35,950 nucleotides of DNA, from the NCBI GenBank assembly GCA_003023645.1, contig PXYQ01000005.1, positions 1 to 35,950 of the forward strand. Reading direction: 5' to 3'. Below are positions 6,854 to 16,711 of the stretch, piece after piece. The DNA comes from Candidatus Arcticimaribacter sp. (GTDB taxonomy: Bacteria; Bacteroidota; Bacteroidia; Flavobacteriales; Flavobacteriaceae). The number at the start of each line of letters is the position of its first letter. Position 1 is the first letter of the stretch. Under the pieces are notes generated by a model. The model was not told the origin of the DNA. It did not search any database and saw nothing but the letters and a program-made list of their open reading frames with translations. The translations under genes were made by a program, and so were the position numbers.

Positions 6854-9800
6854 ATGAAGCAGAATCTCACATCTATAGAAATTATTAGTGCCTCCGCCGG
6901 CTCAGGCAAAACCTACACCCTTGTTTTTCATTTTTTAAAAACCTTACTTTCCAAGCCCACGGCCGATACCTACCGTAAAATGATAGCTTTAACTTTTACG
7001 AATAAGGCCGTATTTGAGATGAAATCTCGTATTCTGAAAAGCTTAAAAGAATATTCCTCCGAAGCAGAAATAGATAAAACTCCGCAAATGGTTGTCGACT
7101 TATGTGAAGCATTGGAATTATCTACTGCCGAACTTGCTTTCCGCTCTAGACAAGCTTTGAAACTTATTTTACAAGATTATGCAGCTTTTGAAGTTGTCAC
7201 TTTAGATCGCTTTACGCACAGAATTATTCGAAGCTTTGCAAGAGACCTCGGGCTTTCTCTTTCTTTTGAAGTTGAAATTCAACAAGAACAAATGCTTATG
7301 CAGGTTGTTGAGCGGATTATCGATAAGGCAGGTTCGGATAAAGAAATTACTCCGCTTTTAGAACAATTTACTTTGCAGAAAATGGACGATCAACTCAGTT
7401 GGGATATCAGTGCAAATTTGTTCGAGATTGCTAAGTTACTGTTAAAAGAAAATGATCGAATTCCGTTACAGTACGTTCTGTCACAATCGAGAGTCGCTTT
7501 TAGACACCAACATGATTTTTTAAAAACGTACAGCAATACCTGCAAACAAAATATCAGTTTAATTGGTACAGAGGTTTTAGGACTGATTGAAAGTAAGCAG
7601 CTCACCCAGGCGGATTTCAGTAGAGGAACCTTGTACAAGCACTTTCAGAAATTAAAACAGCTAGATTTTACTCGTCTGTACGAGAATAAATTGGATGAAA
7701 ATTTAGAGGCAGAAAAAAATATTTATAATAAAAGTTTAGACTCCGATAAGGCAAGTCGTATTGATGAAATTTTGCCCGAACTCAGAAGTTCATTTCATAA
7801 AGCAAAACAATACTATCATCAATTTTCACTCGCTAGTGACATTTCAAAACAATGGATTCCTTTAAGTCTGATTAAGATACTGGATGAAGAACTTGAGCTA
7901 TATCAACGAGAAAACAATAAAGTTCTTCTTGGAACTTTTAATGATCGGATTTCTAAAGAAATCCTTCATCAACCAACTCCTTATATATACGAGCGCTTAG
8001 GAGAGCATTACCGTCATTATTATTTAGATGAATTTCAAGATACTTCGAGTCTGCAGTGGTCCAATTTAATTCCACTAATCAGTCAGCCACTAGAAGGCTT
8101 AGATGAGGATGGAGCTTCTGGATCTTTGCTGATCGTAGGTGATCCCAAGCAATCCATTTACCGATGGCGGGGAGGCCATGTAGAACAGTTTTTAAGCCTT
8201 TTGCAATCACAGAGCCCTTTTCAGGTGAACTCAACCATTAGTTCACTTGAAACTAATTACAGGAGCTATGATGTAGTAGTAAATTTCAATAATGCTTTTT
8301 TTGAAAGTCTTTTGCCTCAAATTCATGGACAGCAAAACCGTTCAATTTTTTCGGATAATTGCAAGCAAAATACAAATTCAAAAACAGGAGGCTATGTAGA
8401 GATCGATCAGTTTTTTTCTAAAGACACCAAAGAAGAAGTCACAAAAATCCATGTACAGAAAAGTTTTGAAGCGATTAATTCAGCTTTAGAGCAAGGTTTT
8501 GCACATAACGAAATTGCAGTCTTAGTTCGTACTAAGGCCCAGGCAACCGCAATAAGCGAGTTTTTGGTAGTACACGATATTCCTTTTTTATCTTCCGAAT
8601 CTCTGAATTTGTCACATTCCAAAGAGGTTCAATTTATTATAGGTTTGTTGCGATTGGTGTTGGATGAAAATAATTTAGAACATCGATTAACGGTGCTTGA
8701 ATTTTTAAGAACTGATTACGGTGGAGGAGAGACCTATCACGATTTTATTTCAACCCATTACCGGAAATCAATCCAAACAACTCTAAATGCATTTGAAATC
8801 GGCTTTAATTTTTCGAATTTTAAAGCAATGTCTCTTTATGAAGCTGTCGAAGCTGTCTTTTATGCTTTTGAACTCAGTTGTTCAATCGATGCTCATCTGC
8901 AAACTTTTTTAGATCATGTATTTGAATTTAGTCAACAGAAACACAACGACATTCTAAGTTTTATAATGCACTGGGAACTGCAAGGCGACTCTCTTTATGT
9001 TGCGACACCTAAAGGTATCAATGCAATTCAAGTACTCACAATACACAAAGCGAAAGGCTTAGAGTTTCCTGTGGTTATTCTACCTTTTTTGGACGATCCG
9101 ATTCAAGGGAATCATCAGGCAAAAGTTTGGCTCGATACGAAAGAATTTTTTGGAGAAGATATATCGAAAGGCTGGATTCCTTTTACAAAAAGAATTGAAA
9201 CCTACGGCGAACAGGGGAAGGCTTTGTTCGATAAAGTTCAGCAAGCAAACGAGTTGGATGCTCTTAATGTATTGTATGTTGCGATGACGAGACCTGTTGA
9301 GCAACTGATCTTGATTTCAAACGGTGCAGCAACCAAACAAGATTCCTATCCTAGTTTCATTCAGAATTTTTTAAACATTAATGGAAAGGAAGAAGGGGCA
9401 GTTTTAATTCTTGGTGAAAAACGATCCAATGCAGTTAATCAGGGTTTTGAAGCAGAACACGGGTTTTTCCCTATAGAAACTATACCAAAAGATTGGCAAA
9501 AGAATTTGATGTTGCAAGCGTATTCTCAGCCAGAATCAAAACGGAATTCTCCTAAGGTTCAGGGAATATTGATACATGAGCTTCTAGCAAAAATTGAAAT
9601 TGCCTCAGATATAGATTGGGTTCTTGAGGAGGCTTGTGCACTCGGTAAGATTGATTTGAATACCACCGAAACGTTCAAACAAATGCTTACTGATGTGGTA
9701 GATCATCAGGTGCTAAAGCCGTTTTTTAGCAATTCATACACTGTTTGGAACGAGCGCGATATTTTAATTCCAAACTCAGAAAACATCAGGCCTGATCGGT

Positions 9801-9976
9801 TGATGGAAAACGAATGTGAAATGGTTCTGATTGACTATAAAACAGGAAAACCCAAAGATGAAGATCATCAGCAAATCGCCCACTATAAGAAAGTTGTTTC
9901 TCAGGTGTTTAAGGGCAAAAAAGTTAAAACATATTTAATTTATATTCAAGAAGGAAAAAAAATTCAAGTAGTTTAG
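6854..9976 (+). CDS. addA: AddA-like UvrD-family helicase with C-terminal nuclease domain
   Basis: This is the helicase-nuclease subunit of an AddAB/RecBCD-type complex that processes double-strand breaks for recombination. Motif I is SASAGSGKT (residues 12-20). Motif II is [12 protein letters not shown], followed by the motif III segment [33 protein letters not shown] and [10 protein letters not shown] are motifs V and VI. The C-terminal PD-(D/E)XK nuclease core is seen in GILIHELL and LIDYKTGKP (Asp994, Lys996), then QQIAHYK. The 1040 residues are shorter than Firmicutes AddA (about 1230). It is the partner of the AddB-like gene 1.6 kb downstream, with an ompA gene between them. Family assignment is sure; the subunit name is inferred from the pairing. 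Confidence 0.85.
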   Translation: MKQNLTSIEIISASAGSGKTYTLVFHFLKTLLSKPTADTYRKMIALTFTNKAVFEMKSRILKSLKEYSSEAEIDKTPQMVVDLCEALELSTAELAFRSRQALKLILQDYAAFEVVTLDRFTHRIIRSFARDLGLSLSFEVEIQQEQMLMQVVERIIDKAGSDKEITPLLEQFTLQKMDDQLSWDISANLFEIAKLLLKENDRIPLQYVLSQSRVAFRHQHDFLKTYSNTCKQNISLIGTEVLGLIESKQLTQADFSRGTLYKHFQKLKQLDFTRLYENKLDENLEAEKNIYNKSLDSDKASRIDEILPELRSSFHKAKQYYHQFSLASDISKQWIPLSLIKILDEELELYQRENNKVLLGTFNDRISKEILHQPTPYIYERLGEHYRHYYLDEFQDTSSLQWSNLIPLISQPLEGLDEDGASGSLLIVGDPKQSIYRWRGGHVEQFLSLLQSQSPFQVNSTISSLETNYRSYDVVVNFNNAFFESLLPQIHGQQNRSIFSDNCKQNTNSKTGGYVEIDQFFSKDTKEEVTKIHVQKSFEAINSALEQGFAHNEIAVLVRTKAQATAISEFLVVHDIPFLSSESLNLSHSKEVQFIIGLLRLVLDENNLEHRLTVLEFLRTDYGGGETYHDFISTHYRKSIQTTLNAFEIGFNFSNFKAMSLYEAVEAVFYAFELSCSIDAHLQTFLDHVFEFSQQKHNDILSFIMHWELQGDSLYVATPKGINAIQVLTIHKAKGLEFPVVILPFLDDPIQGNHQAKVWLDTKEFFGEDISKGWIPFTKRIETYGEQGKALFDKVQQANELDALNVLYVAMTRPVEQLILISNGAATKQDSYPSFIQNFLNINGKEEGAVLILGEKRSNAVNQGFEAEHGFFPIETIPKDWQKNLMLQAYSQPESKRNSPKVQGILIHELLAKIEIASDIDWVLEEACALGKIDLNTTETFKQMLTDVVDHQVLKPFFSNSYTVWNERDILIPNSENIRPDRLMENECEMVLIDYKTGKPKDEDHQQIAHYKKVVSQVFKGKKVKTYLIYIQEGKKIQVV

Positions 9977-10052
9977 TTTCAAAACAAAAGTTACCTGCTG
10001 TTAATTCAAGGCTTAAGCCACTATTAAAAGAGCAAAAACTGGTCTTAATTTT

Positions 10053-10082
10053 TTGAAAACTCAATGAATATAATTACTTTTG
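10053..10082 (+). promoter_or_regulatory. Promoter of the ompA-type gene
   Basis: TTG at 10053-10055 is followed after 19 bases by TACTTTTG at 10075-10082. Both elements and the spacing fit the Bacteroidota consensus (TTG, about 19-21 bases, TAnnTTTG). Predicted transcription starts near 10089, leaving a leader of about 29 bases. It is among the two best promoters in the window and fits a highly expressed outer-membrane protein. Confidence 0.75.
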
Positions 10083-10117
10083 CAAGAATAGAGAATCAAA
10101 ACTAATTACAATATATA

Positions 10118-11491
10118 ATGAAAACAATCAAACAAATCTTATTTGTATGTGCAATGACATTAGCATTTTCAAGTGCTACTGCTCAAGATGCAAACAACCC
10201 GTGGGTTATCACACTTGGAGCAAATGCAATCGATGCTTATCCTACAAATTTACCTAGTTCAGATATTTATGGGCCACAAGGAAAATGGTTTAGTGAATTT
10301 TTCAACACTAAAGATCATTGGAATATCCTTCCAGCAGTAACAACGATCGGAGTTAATCGTTTTTTGAGTGACGGATTCTCAATAGGAGGACGTTTATCTT
10401 TAAATGAGATTACTAAAATAGGAAACGACAGATCTCCTAACTTTTCATACCAAGCATTAGACTTGATTGTACGTCGTTCTTTAGTTAAAGGAACTTCAGC
10501 TTGGGATCCTTTTGTTGAATTAGGTGGAGGTTACACTTGGTTTTCAGGTGATGGAACTCCTTCTTTTAATCTTGGTGCTGGTTTAAGTTACTGGATTAAT
10601 GATAATGTTGGTATTACGTATCAAACAGCTTACAAACATACTTTTGAAACTCATGGTGTAAGACACTTTCAACATGTATTTGGTGTAGCACTTAAATTTG
10701 GTGGTATCGATACAGACGGAGATGGTGTATATGATCAGTTCGATGAATGTCCTGAAGTTGCAGGCTTAGAAGAATTTGGCGGTTGTCCTGACACTGACGG
10801 TGATGGTATAGCGGATCGCGATGATGCTTGTCCAGAAGCTGCAGGTTCTGCAGAAATGAATGGTTGTCCTGACACTGATGGTGATGGAATATCTGACATC
10901 AATGACGCTTGTCCTGAGTTAGCTGGTACTGCCGCTATGAATGGTTGTCCTGATTCTGACGGAGATGGTATCAACGAAAAAGACGATGCATGTCCTACTG
11001 AAGCTGGACCGATTGCAAATAATGGATGTCCTTGGCCAGATTCTGATTCTGACGGAGTTGCAGATAGAGATGACGCTTGTCCAACACTTGCTGGCCCTGC
11101 ATCAAATAATGGATGTCCTGTTATTCCAGACGCGGTAATTGCTGAGTTGAATACAGAAGGTTCTATGATTCGTTTTAGAGCAGAAAGTTCAACGATCATG
11201 GGAGAAGAATCTCAGGTTGTTTTAGCAAAAATAAAATCAATATTAGATAGCTACCCAAAAAGTCAAGTTGTTGTTGAAGGTTATGCTTCAAGCGATGGAA
11301 GTAAAGGGTACAATCAAAAGCTGTCTGAAGAGCGCGCAGCTTCCGTTAAGGATGCTTTAACCGCTCTTGGTGCAGATACAGGTCGTATTTCTACTGTAGG
11401 TTTTGGAGAAGAAAAACCTTTAGGAGATAACAACCGTGCTGCTGGAAGAAAAATCAATAGAAGAGTTCAGTTTGCCGTTGGTAAAAACTAG
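10118..11491 (+). CDS. OmpA-family outer membrane protein with thrombospondin type 3 repeats
   Basis: This is an abundant structural protein linking the outer membrane to peptidoglycan. A signal peptide is visible ([20 protein letters not shown], probable cleavage near Ala22). Residues about 25-195 form the N-terminal beta-barrel. Residues 198-334 hold five 27-residue Ca2+-binding thrombospondin type 3 repeats with the DTDGDG and CP pattern. The C-terminal domain (about 345-457) has the peptidoglycan-binding OmpA signature: [18 protein letters not shown] with the conserved Asp and Arg, and NRRVQFAV near the end. The gene has a strong promoter and a strong terminator and so is an independent unit inserted between addA and addB. 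This domain order is common in Flavobacteriia. The specific role is not known. Confidence 0.93.
   Translation: MKTIKQILFVCAMTLAFSSATAQDANNPWVITLGANAIDAYPTNLPSSDIYGPQGKWFSEFFNTKDHWNILPAVTTIGVNRFLSDGFSIGGRLSLNEITKIGNDRSPNFSYQALDLIVRRSLVKGTSAWDPFVELGGGYTWFSGDGTPSFNLGAGLSYWINDNVGITYQTAYKHTFETHGVRHFQHVFGVALKFGGIDTDGDGVYDQFDECPEVAGLEEFGGCPDTDGDGIADRDDACPEAAGSAEMNGCPDTDGDGISDINDACPELAGTAAMNGCPDSDGDGINEKDDACPTEAGPIANNGCPWPDSDSDGVADRDDACPTLAGPASNNGCPVIPDAVIAELNTEGSMIRFRAESSTIMGEESQVVLAKIKSILDSYPKSQVVVEGYASSDGSKGYNQKLSEERAASVKDALTALGADTGRISTVGFGEEKPLGDNNRAAGRKINRRVQFAVGKN
10709..11119 (+). repeat. Five tandem thrombospondin type 3 coding repeats
   Basis: Five direct repeats of about 81 bases encode 27-residue units beginning DTDGDG or DSDGDG, with a cysteine-proline near the middle and another at the end. 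The units differ at the nucleotide level by many synonymous and some amino acid changes, so this is an old in-gene repeat array and not a recent expansion. The fourth unit carries a two-residue WP insertion before the fifth. Aspartates at alternating positions are the expected calcium ligands. Confidence 0.9.
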
Positions 11492-11511
11492 AACATTTTT
11501 ATATCTATACA

Positions 11512-11541
11512 AAAGCCTTGCAATTGCAAGGCTTTTTTTTT
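11512..11541 (+). terminator. Intrinsic terminator of the ompA-type gene
   Basis: A perfect 10 bp stem, AAAGCCTTGC, loop AATT, GCAAGGCTTT, is followed by a run of nine T. It starts 20 bases after the stop codon. It should uncouple ompA transcription from addB. Confidence 0.9.
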
Positions 11542-11596
11542 ACATCTATTTTAGATCAATGTCTAGTAATATGATATCATTTCTTTATTTTTAAGG

Positions 11597-14332
11597 GTGA
11601 AAACATTTTTAGAAGAAGCTGTATCTGAAATCCTCTCTAGTCATTCGACTATCGATGAGTTAATCATTATTCTTCCAAGCAGAAGAGCAGGTGTATTTTT
11701 TAAAGACGCACTAACTGCCCAATTGACCGTTCCAATTTTGTCTCCTAGAATATTCAGTATTGAAGAATTTATTCAAGAAATATCTACTCTAAAGTTAGCT
11801 CCATCTACAGCTGCTCTTATTGATTTTTATGAAATCTATAACGCAAATACTCCCAAGGAGTATTTGGATTCTTTTGAAGAATTTATTCGATGGGCTCCCT
11901 CGCTTTTAAAAGATTTTTCTGATTTAGATGCTTACCTCATAGAAGTGGATTCTGCATTTGAATACCTAAGTTCTTATCACGCTATTGGAACTCTTTTAGA
12001 AGATGACGCAACCTACGAGAAACAACAATTTTTTTGGCAATCGTTAGCCAATTACTTTGAGCTACACAAAACTTCTTTGAATTCAAAAGGCATGGGAACC
12101 TTAGGGATGTTGTACAGAGAAGCTGTAGATTCGGTTGAAATATACCTACAGAACACAAATAAGACGCATTACTTTATTGGTTTTAATGCCCTCAATACGG
12201 CAGAATCAAATTTACTGCAAGCCTTTTTAGAAGCAGATCGAGCAGAAGTGCTTTGGGATATTGATCAATACTTTTTTCAAGATCAACAACACGCAGCAGG
12301 TCGTTTTATACAACGCCACCATAAGGAATGGAATTATTATAGGCGTAAAAGTAAGCCAAAATTCCCATCTCATTTTGAAGAACCAAAAGAGATCAAAATC
12401 ATCGGAATTCCGAAGAATATCGGGCAGGCGAAATACGCAGCTTCCCTTTTGAAAAAAACTGCTTCTGACTCGGACGCACTTGCCAAAACGGCCCTTGTTT
12501 TGGGGAACGAATCTATTCTGATTCCGATTTTATCAGGCCTTCCAGCAGAAGTTGACCAGTGGAATGTAACGATGGGCTATCCGTTATTGAACACTCCAGT
12601 TGCTTCATTTTTTAATCATGTTTTTGAAATGCACCTTAAGGCTTCCGAGTCTGGATTTTCATATCAAGATGTTCTTCGAGTTTTAAGTTTTGATTGGATT
12701 CGTGATGCTTTACAAATCAATTCAAATAAGGGTTCTACTTTTTTCACTAGCCTGTCTAATTCTAATAAAGCATTTCTAAGAACAAAAGAGTTACAACCAC
12801 TTTTAGACCACCCAGTAGGGGTTTTAATTTTCACTCCCTTCGATACTGTTCATAGTTTTGTCAATCGGATTTTCACTTGTACGGTTGCGATTCAAGAATA
12901 CTTTAAAAAAGAAAACCGTTCAGAATACATATTGTTTCCTACTTATTTTACTTTAATTCAAGAAATCGTACAGCAGTTAATCAACATGGGCGATACGCTT
13001 AAATCGATTGACACAATGCGCGGAATTCATTTCTTATGGAATGAGTTGATACAGTCTTTATCGATAGACTATAAAGGAAACCCAATGGGAGGAGTTCAGA
13101 TTATGGGGATGTTAGAAACTCGAGTTTTAGATTTTGACACCATAATCCTCACCAATGTTAATGAAGGAATTCTTCCAATGGGAAGGTCTTCACAGAGTAT
13201 ATTTCCATTTGCATTAAAGCGAAAACTGGGCTTGCCTACTTTTTTAGATAATGATGCGATTTACACCTATCATTTTTATCGTTTATTACAACGCGCAAAG
13301 AACATTACACTGCTTTATAATACCGAAAGCGAAGGGCTAAATTCTGGAGAGCCAAGTAGGTTTATTCATCAATTACGTTTTTTGGGTTTAGCACAACACA
13401 AGCTTAGGGAGCAGTTTGTGTCAGCACCAACTCAAAGTCCTGAACCCAATAAAATTGAGGTTTATAAAACTCCAGAAGTTCTCGAAATTCTTCACAGTAA
13501 AGCAACGGCTGGTTTTTCGCCCTCTTCTTTAAGTGTTTATTTAAGAGATCCCCTACGTTTTTATAAAGAAAAAGTTCTTGGGGTTAGAGAAGAAAACTCC
13601 TTAGATAGTGTTTTGTCTTTGATGGATAGTGGAACCATTGCTCACGACACCTTAGAAGAACTTTACACCCCTTTTCTGAATAAACCCTTGGAGGTGGAAG
13701 ATTATAGGGTTATGGAGCAGGAAACATCTGCTATGCTTCTAAAGCACTATCGTAAAGTTTTTGGAGGTGACGAAAAAGTAACAGGTAAAAGCCTTTTAAT
13801 GCTTCATGCTTTAGAACAAAGTATTTTAAGGTTGTTTGCAGTTGAAAAAGATCAAATTCAAAAGGGAAACGTTCTAACGATTTTAGAATTAGAACAGGCA
13901 TTTGAATATCCATTGATGGTCGAAGGAGTTGGGCAGGTTCTTTTGAAAGGTAAAATTGACCGAATTGATCGGTACAATGGAGTTCTTCGCATTATTGATT
14001 ATAAGTCAGGTAAAATTGACCCAGCTAAGCTTAGAATATCAGATTGGGATGTATTTAAAGGCGACACGAAACGACTTCCTCTTTTTCAAATCCTACTCTA
14101 TTCGTACGTGAATAAAGCAATCTTAGAGACAGAACAGACTCTTGTGGCTGGGATCATTAGTTTCAAAAACATGGATGCTTACGTTCTTCCTTTTGGTATA
14201 AAACCTGACGGTAAAGGGAAGGTTGTTAGTGAATTAAACCTTGAGATTTTATCCTCTTTTGAGGAGGTCTTAGTAGGATTAATTCAAGAAATATTTGATG
14301 TTTCTAAGCCTTTTGCTTCTTTAGAAGAGTAG
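11597..14332 (+). CDS. addB: AddB-like PD-(D/E)XK nuclease with inactive helicase fold
   Basis: This is the predicted second subunit of the AddAB double-strand-break repair complex. The N-terminus IIILPSRRAGVFFKDAL is a degenerate helicase region without a Walker A lysine. VLDFDTIILTNVNEGILP resembles the AddB/RecC core. The C-terminal nuclease has His in GTIAHDTLEELY, LRIIDYKSGKID (Asp801, Lys803) and Gln831 in FQILLYSY. The 911 residues contain a single cysteine, so the four-cysteine iron-sulphur cluster of Firmicutes AddB is absent; the CPxRF element is replaced by LRDPLRFY. Translation starts at GTG (11597). It follows the ompA terminator by about 55 bases and must have its own promoter, perhaps the imperfect TATTTTTA immediately before the start. 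Confidence 0.82.
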   Translation: MKTFLEEAVSEILSSHSTIDELIIILPSRRAGVFFKDALTAQLTVPILSPRIFSIEEFIQEISTLKLAPSTAALIDFYEIYNANTPKEYLDSFEEFIRWAPSLLKDFSDLDAYLIEVDSAFEYLSSYHAIGTLLEDDATYEKQQFFWQSLANYFELHKTSLNSKGMGTLGMLYREAVDSVEIYLQNTNKTHYFIGFNALNTAESNLLQAFLEADRAEVLWDIDQYFFQDQQHAAGRFIQRHHKEWNYYRRKSKPKFPSHFEEPKEIKIIGIPKNIGQAKYAASLLKKTASDSDALAKTALVLGNESILIPILSGLPAEVDQWNVTMGYPLLNTPVASFFNHVFEMHLKASESGFSYQDVLRVLSFDWIRDALQINSNKGSTFFTSLSNSNKAFLRTKELQPLLDHPVGVLIFTPFDTVHSFVNRIFTCTVAIQEYFKKENRSEYILFPTYFTLIQEIVQQLINMGDTLKSIDTMRGIHFLWNELIQSLSIDYKGNPMGGVQIMGMLETRVLDFDTIILTNVNEGILPMGRSSQSIFPFALKRKLGLPTFLDNDAIYTYHFYRLLQRAKNITLLYNTESEGLNSGEPSRFIHQLRFLGLAQHKLREQFVSAPTQSPEPNKIEVYKTPEVLEILHSKATAGFSPSSLSVYLRDPLRFYKEKVLGVREENSLDSVLSLMDSGTIAHDTLEELYTPFLNKPLEVEDYRVMEQETSAMLLKHYRKVFGGDEKVTGKSLLMLHALEQSILRLFAVEKDQIQKGNVLTILELEQAFEYPLMVEGVGQVLLKGKIDRIDRYNGVLRIIDYKSGKIDPAKLRISDWDVFKGDTKRLPLFQILLYSYVNKAILETEQTLVAGIISFKNMDAYVLPFGIKPDGKGKVVSELNLEILSSFEEVLVGLIQEIFDVSKPFASLEE

Positions 14333-14372
14333 TCTGCCATTTTATTATTAGATTTACAGTACTATATTCATT

Positions 14373-15284
14373 ATGGCAAAAAAGAAGGACCTAGAACGGG
14401 GTAAGCTAAGTTGGTATCTACGACTGATAACCCTTGGTGATCGTTTCTCTTATCAAGACTTCTTTGATCGATTTAAAAAAGGCTTTGTAGAATTCCTAAT
14501 TGTATTTTTTGGGGTACTAGTTTCTTTTTCTGTAGAACAGCAGGGAGAAAATTTTGGTGACCGTGAATCTAATATTGACAACCTTACAGGTCTTCGTGAT
14601 GAATTGGTTGATATGCACGAATATACTTTAGAATATATTGCTCAAAACGAATGGGTAACGGAAATGTACAACGAGCAGTATTTACGTTGGGATCAAGACC
14701 ATGATAGTGTTTTCATTAATTATGAGTCAGACGAAGATTTTCATTATGCTCCAATGACTTTCTATACCAATCGAGATGCCTTCAATCCGCCTCGAGTTGT
14801 ATACGATGCCATTAAATTGGATGGAACCTTTCGTTTTTTAGGTTCGGATATTGGTCGCCTGATTAACAATAACTACGACGGAACAGATTTGAAGTATTTA
14901 ATCACAAATACAGATAAAGAAGAAAAAGGTTTTATTGACGACTTTTCAAACCGTTTAGGGCATCAATGGGTATTTGATTTGAAAGAAATTGATGTTGAGG
15001 ATACCGATTTTTGGGTTAACAATCGAAAATATATTCAAAGTGACTACTTCATCAAGTATAACTTGTTTAAACGAATCGAGCTATGGCGTCAGATCAGAGA
15101 ACAGCTTGATGATTATGATGTAAACTTACAAGAAAACATCAAAGTGTTAAACAAGGTTATAGCTGAAAAAGAAACTGAAATTGTAATTGTTTGGTGGTGG
15201 TTTAGTCGACCAAGCTGGCTACAAGCTTCCCAGAAATTAGAGCCGGAGGAACCCCAGGACCCGGAACCGTCAGTTGACCAGTAA
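14373..15284 (+). CDS. Uncharacterised one-helix membrane protein, DUF6090-like
   Basis: The function is unknown. The 303-residue protein has a basic amphipathic N-terminus, one transmembrane helix (about 38-54, FVEFLIVFFGVLVSFSVE) and then a long acidic soluble part with a coiled-coil-like stretch at about 245-270. This layout, a short helix followed by a QQGEN-type polar segment and an aromatic-rich sensor-like domain, resembles DUF6090-type proteins that are frequent in Flavobacteriia; that relation is inferred from pattern only. It lies 40 bases after addB and may share its transcript. The final 28 residues are unusual: rich in Pro, Glu and Gln, and encoded on the strand opposite the conserved end of crtI, suggesting that the stop has drifted downstream by loss of an earlier stop. 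Confidence 0.65.
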   Translation: MAKKKDLERGKLSWYLRLITLGDRFSYQDFFDRFKKGFVEFLIVFFGVLVSFSVEQQGENFGDRESNIDNLTGLRDELVDMHEYTLEYIAQNEWVTEMYNEQYLRWDQDHDSVFINYESDEDFHYAPMTFYTNRDAFNPPRVVYDAIKLDGTFRFLGSDIGRLINNNYDGTDLKYLITNTDKEEKGFIDDFSNRLGHQWVFDLKEIDVEDTDFWVNNRKYIQSDYFIKYNLFKRIELWRQIREQLDDYDVNLQENIKVLNKVIAEKETEIVIVWWWFSRPSWLQASQKLEPEEPQDPEPSVDQ

Positions 15285-16653
15285 AGAATAAGTTTTCTAC
15301 CTTTTTACTTTTTAATTTAGGGCGTAAAAATGCTGTCTGTAGTAGGGTGTTCGCCATGCCGTACGCATTTCCTTTGTAAGAGTTATATTCACTAACAAAG
15401 TCATTCACACAAAAAGATTCCTTGAATAAAATGGCATCTTTGATCGACTGTTTTGTAAGGTGCTCTAGTCGCTCGATAACCATGTTAAAATATTTGTCTC
15501 TCATTTCTTCGGTATCTTCAATTCCAGGACCAATCGGAATTAAAAGAAAACAAGCCTCTTTTCCTTCAGGAGCCATAGAACTATCTGTTATAGAGGGGAA
15601 ATTGCCATAGAACAGAGGATCTTTTGGCCACTCAGGTGTATCGTATATACTTCGAGCATGTGCATCAAAATCTACATCAAAAAATAAGGTGTGATGCGAA
15701 ACGTTTTTAACTTTTTTATCCAGGCCAATGAAAAACAAGAGGGATGAAGGAGCAAACACTTTTTTGTCCCAATAAGCATCTGTATAACCTCTTTCTTTTG
15801 GTTTTAGCAGGGATTCAGAATGATTATAATCTGCACCACTAACAACAACGTCAGCATCAATTTGAACTCCATTAGCGATTACACCCGTTGCTTTTCCATT
15901 TTCAACACAAATGGTTTCAACATTCTGACTTGTAGTGAATTTTACTCCAAGTTCTTTAGCCATTTTGACCATTCCTTCAACGACACTGTACATTCCTTTT
16001 TCGGGATGCCAAGTACCTAAACCAAAGTCTGCAAAATTCATGAAATTATAAAAGGCAGGCGTATTGCTTGGTTTTGCACCAAGGAAGAGAACTGGAAATT
16101 GCAAAATTTGCGCAAGGCGTTCGTTTTTAAACTCTTTAGTGACTTCTTTTTTTATGGTACTCAAGAAGTATCCTACTTTTTTAACAGTTGCAGGTGTAAC
16201 CAACTCCAAAGCCGAAATCCCTGGTCGATAGACCAAATCTTTGATGGCAATATTGTAATTGTCTTCGGCTTTTTTGATGAATTTTTTAAGCTTAACAGCA
16301 CTTCCTGTTTCTTCAGCTTCAAATGCTGCATAAATTTTTTCTAGGGTATCTCCAATTTTAATTGATTCCATTTGATCAAAATACACTTCATATCCTGGAT
16401 CTAACTTTTCAAGTGTATAATAGTCGCTAACCTTTCGATCAAAGTCGCCAAAGAATTTTTCAAAAACATCGGGCATCCAATACCAAGATGGCCCAATGTC
16501 GAAGGTGAACCCATCTTTTTTAAATTGACGCGCACGGCCACCTGGGGTAGAATTTTTCTCTAATATTTGAACAGTGTGTCCAGCTTTTGCTAGGTAGCAA
16601 GCTGCGGACATTGAAGAAAAACCAGACCCAATAATGATGATATTCTTTTTCAT
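15202..16653 (-). CDS. crtI: Phytoene desaturase family carotenoid oxidoreductase
   Basis: CrtI uses FAD to convert phytoene to lycopene through successive desaturations at the membrane. The 483-residue protein opens with the dinucleotide-binding motif IIIIGSGFSSMSAACYLA, then a Glu at the end of strand 2 (LEKN) and TPGGRARQF. FDIGPSWYWMPDVFEKFF is the usual CrtI segment. The C-terminal signature LTVPGPGVPPALISGKLV is diagnostic. It is separated by 58 bases from the K+ channel gene upstream on the same strand, and no clear promoter was seen between them. The 3' end overlaps the convergent DUF6090-like gene by 83 bases. The presence of crtD and cruF nearby supports its role at the head of carotenoid synthesis. 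Confidence 0.92.
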   Translation of the reverse strand: MKKNIIIIGSGFSSMSAACYLAKAGHTVQILEKNSTPGGRARQFKKDGFTFDIGPSWYWMPDVFEKFFGDFDRKVSDYYTLEKLDPGYEVYFDQMESIKIGDTLEKIYAAFEAEETGSAVKLKKFIKKAEDNYNIAIKDLVYRPGISALELVTPATVKKVGYFLSTIKKEVTKEFKNERLAQILQFPVLFLGAKPSNTPAFYNFMNFADFGLGTWHPEKGMYSVVEGMVKMAKELGVKFTTSQNVETICVENGKATGVIANGVQIDADVVVSGADYNHSESLLKPKERGYTDAYWDKKVFAPSSLLFFIGLDKKVKNVSHHTLFFDVDFDAHARSIYDTPEWPKDPLFYGNFPSITDSSMAPEGKEACFLLIPIGPGIEDTEEMRDKYFNMVIERLEHLTKQSIKDAILFKESFCVNDFVSEYNSYKGNAYGMANTLLQTAFLRPKLKSKKVENLFFTGQLTVPGPGVPPALISGKLVASLVD

Positions 16654-16711
16654 AAAAGTAAAGATGTGCTAATAGATTGAGGCCAAGCCTTGTGAATTAT
16701 ATGCGTTGAGT

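Noticed and set aside
6793-6909. N-terminal extension of the superoxide dismutase
   Set aside because: The extra residues do not fit the family and would require transcription to start upstream of the -7 box; the ATG at 6792 gives the normal N-terminus.
10709-11119. Regularly spaced repeats resembling an array
   Set aside because: The 81-base units are in frame, encode calcium-binding repeats and have no unique spacers, so this is not a CRISPR array.
10735-11199. 154-codon open frame on the minus strand
   Set aside because: It is the antisense shadow of the thrombospondin repeats; its Ser/Pro/Ala repeats mirror the repeat DNA of the ompA-type gene.
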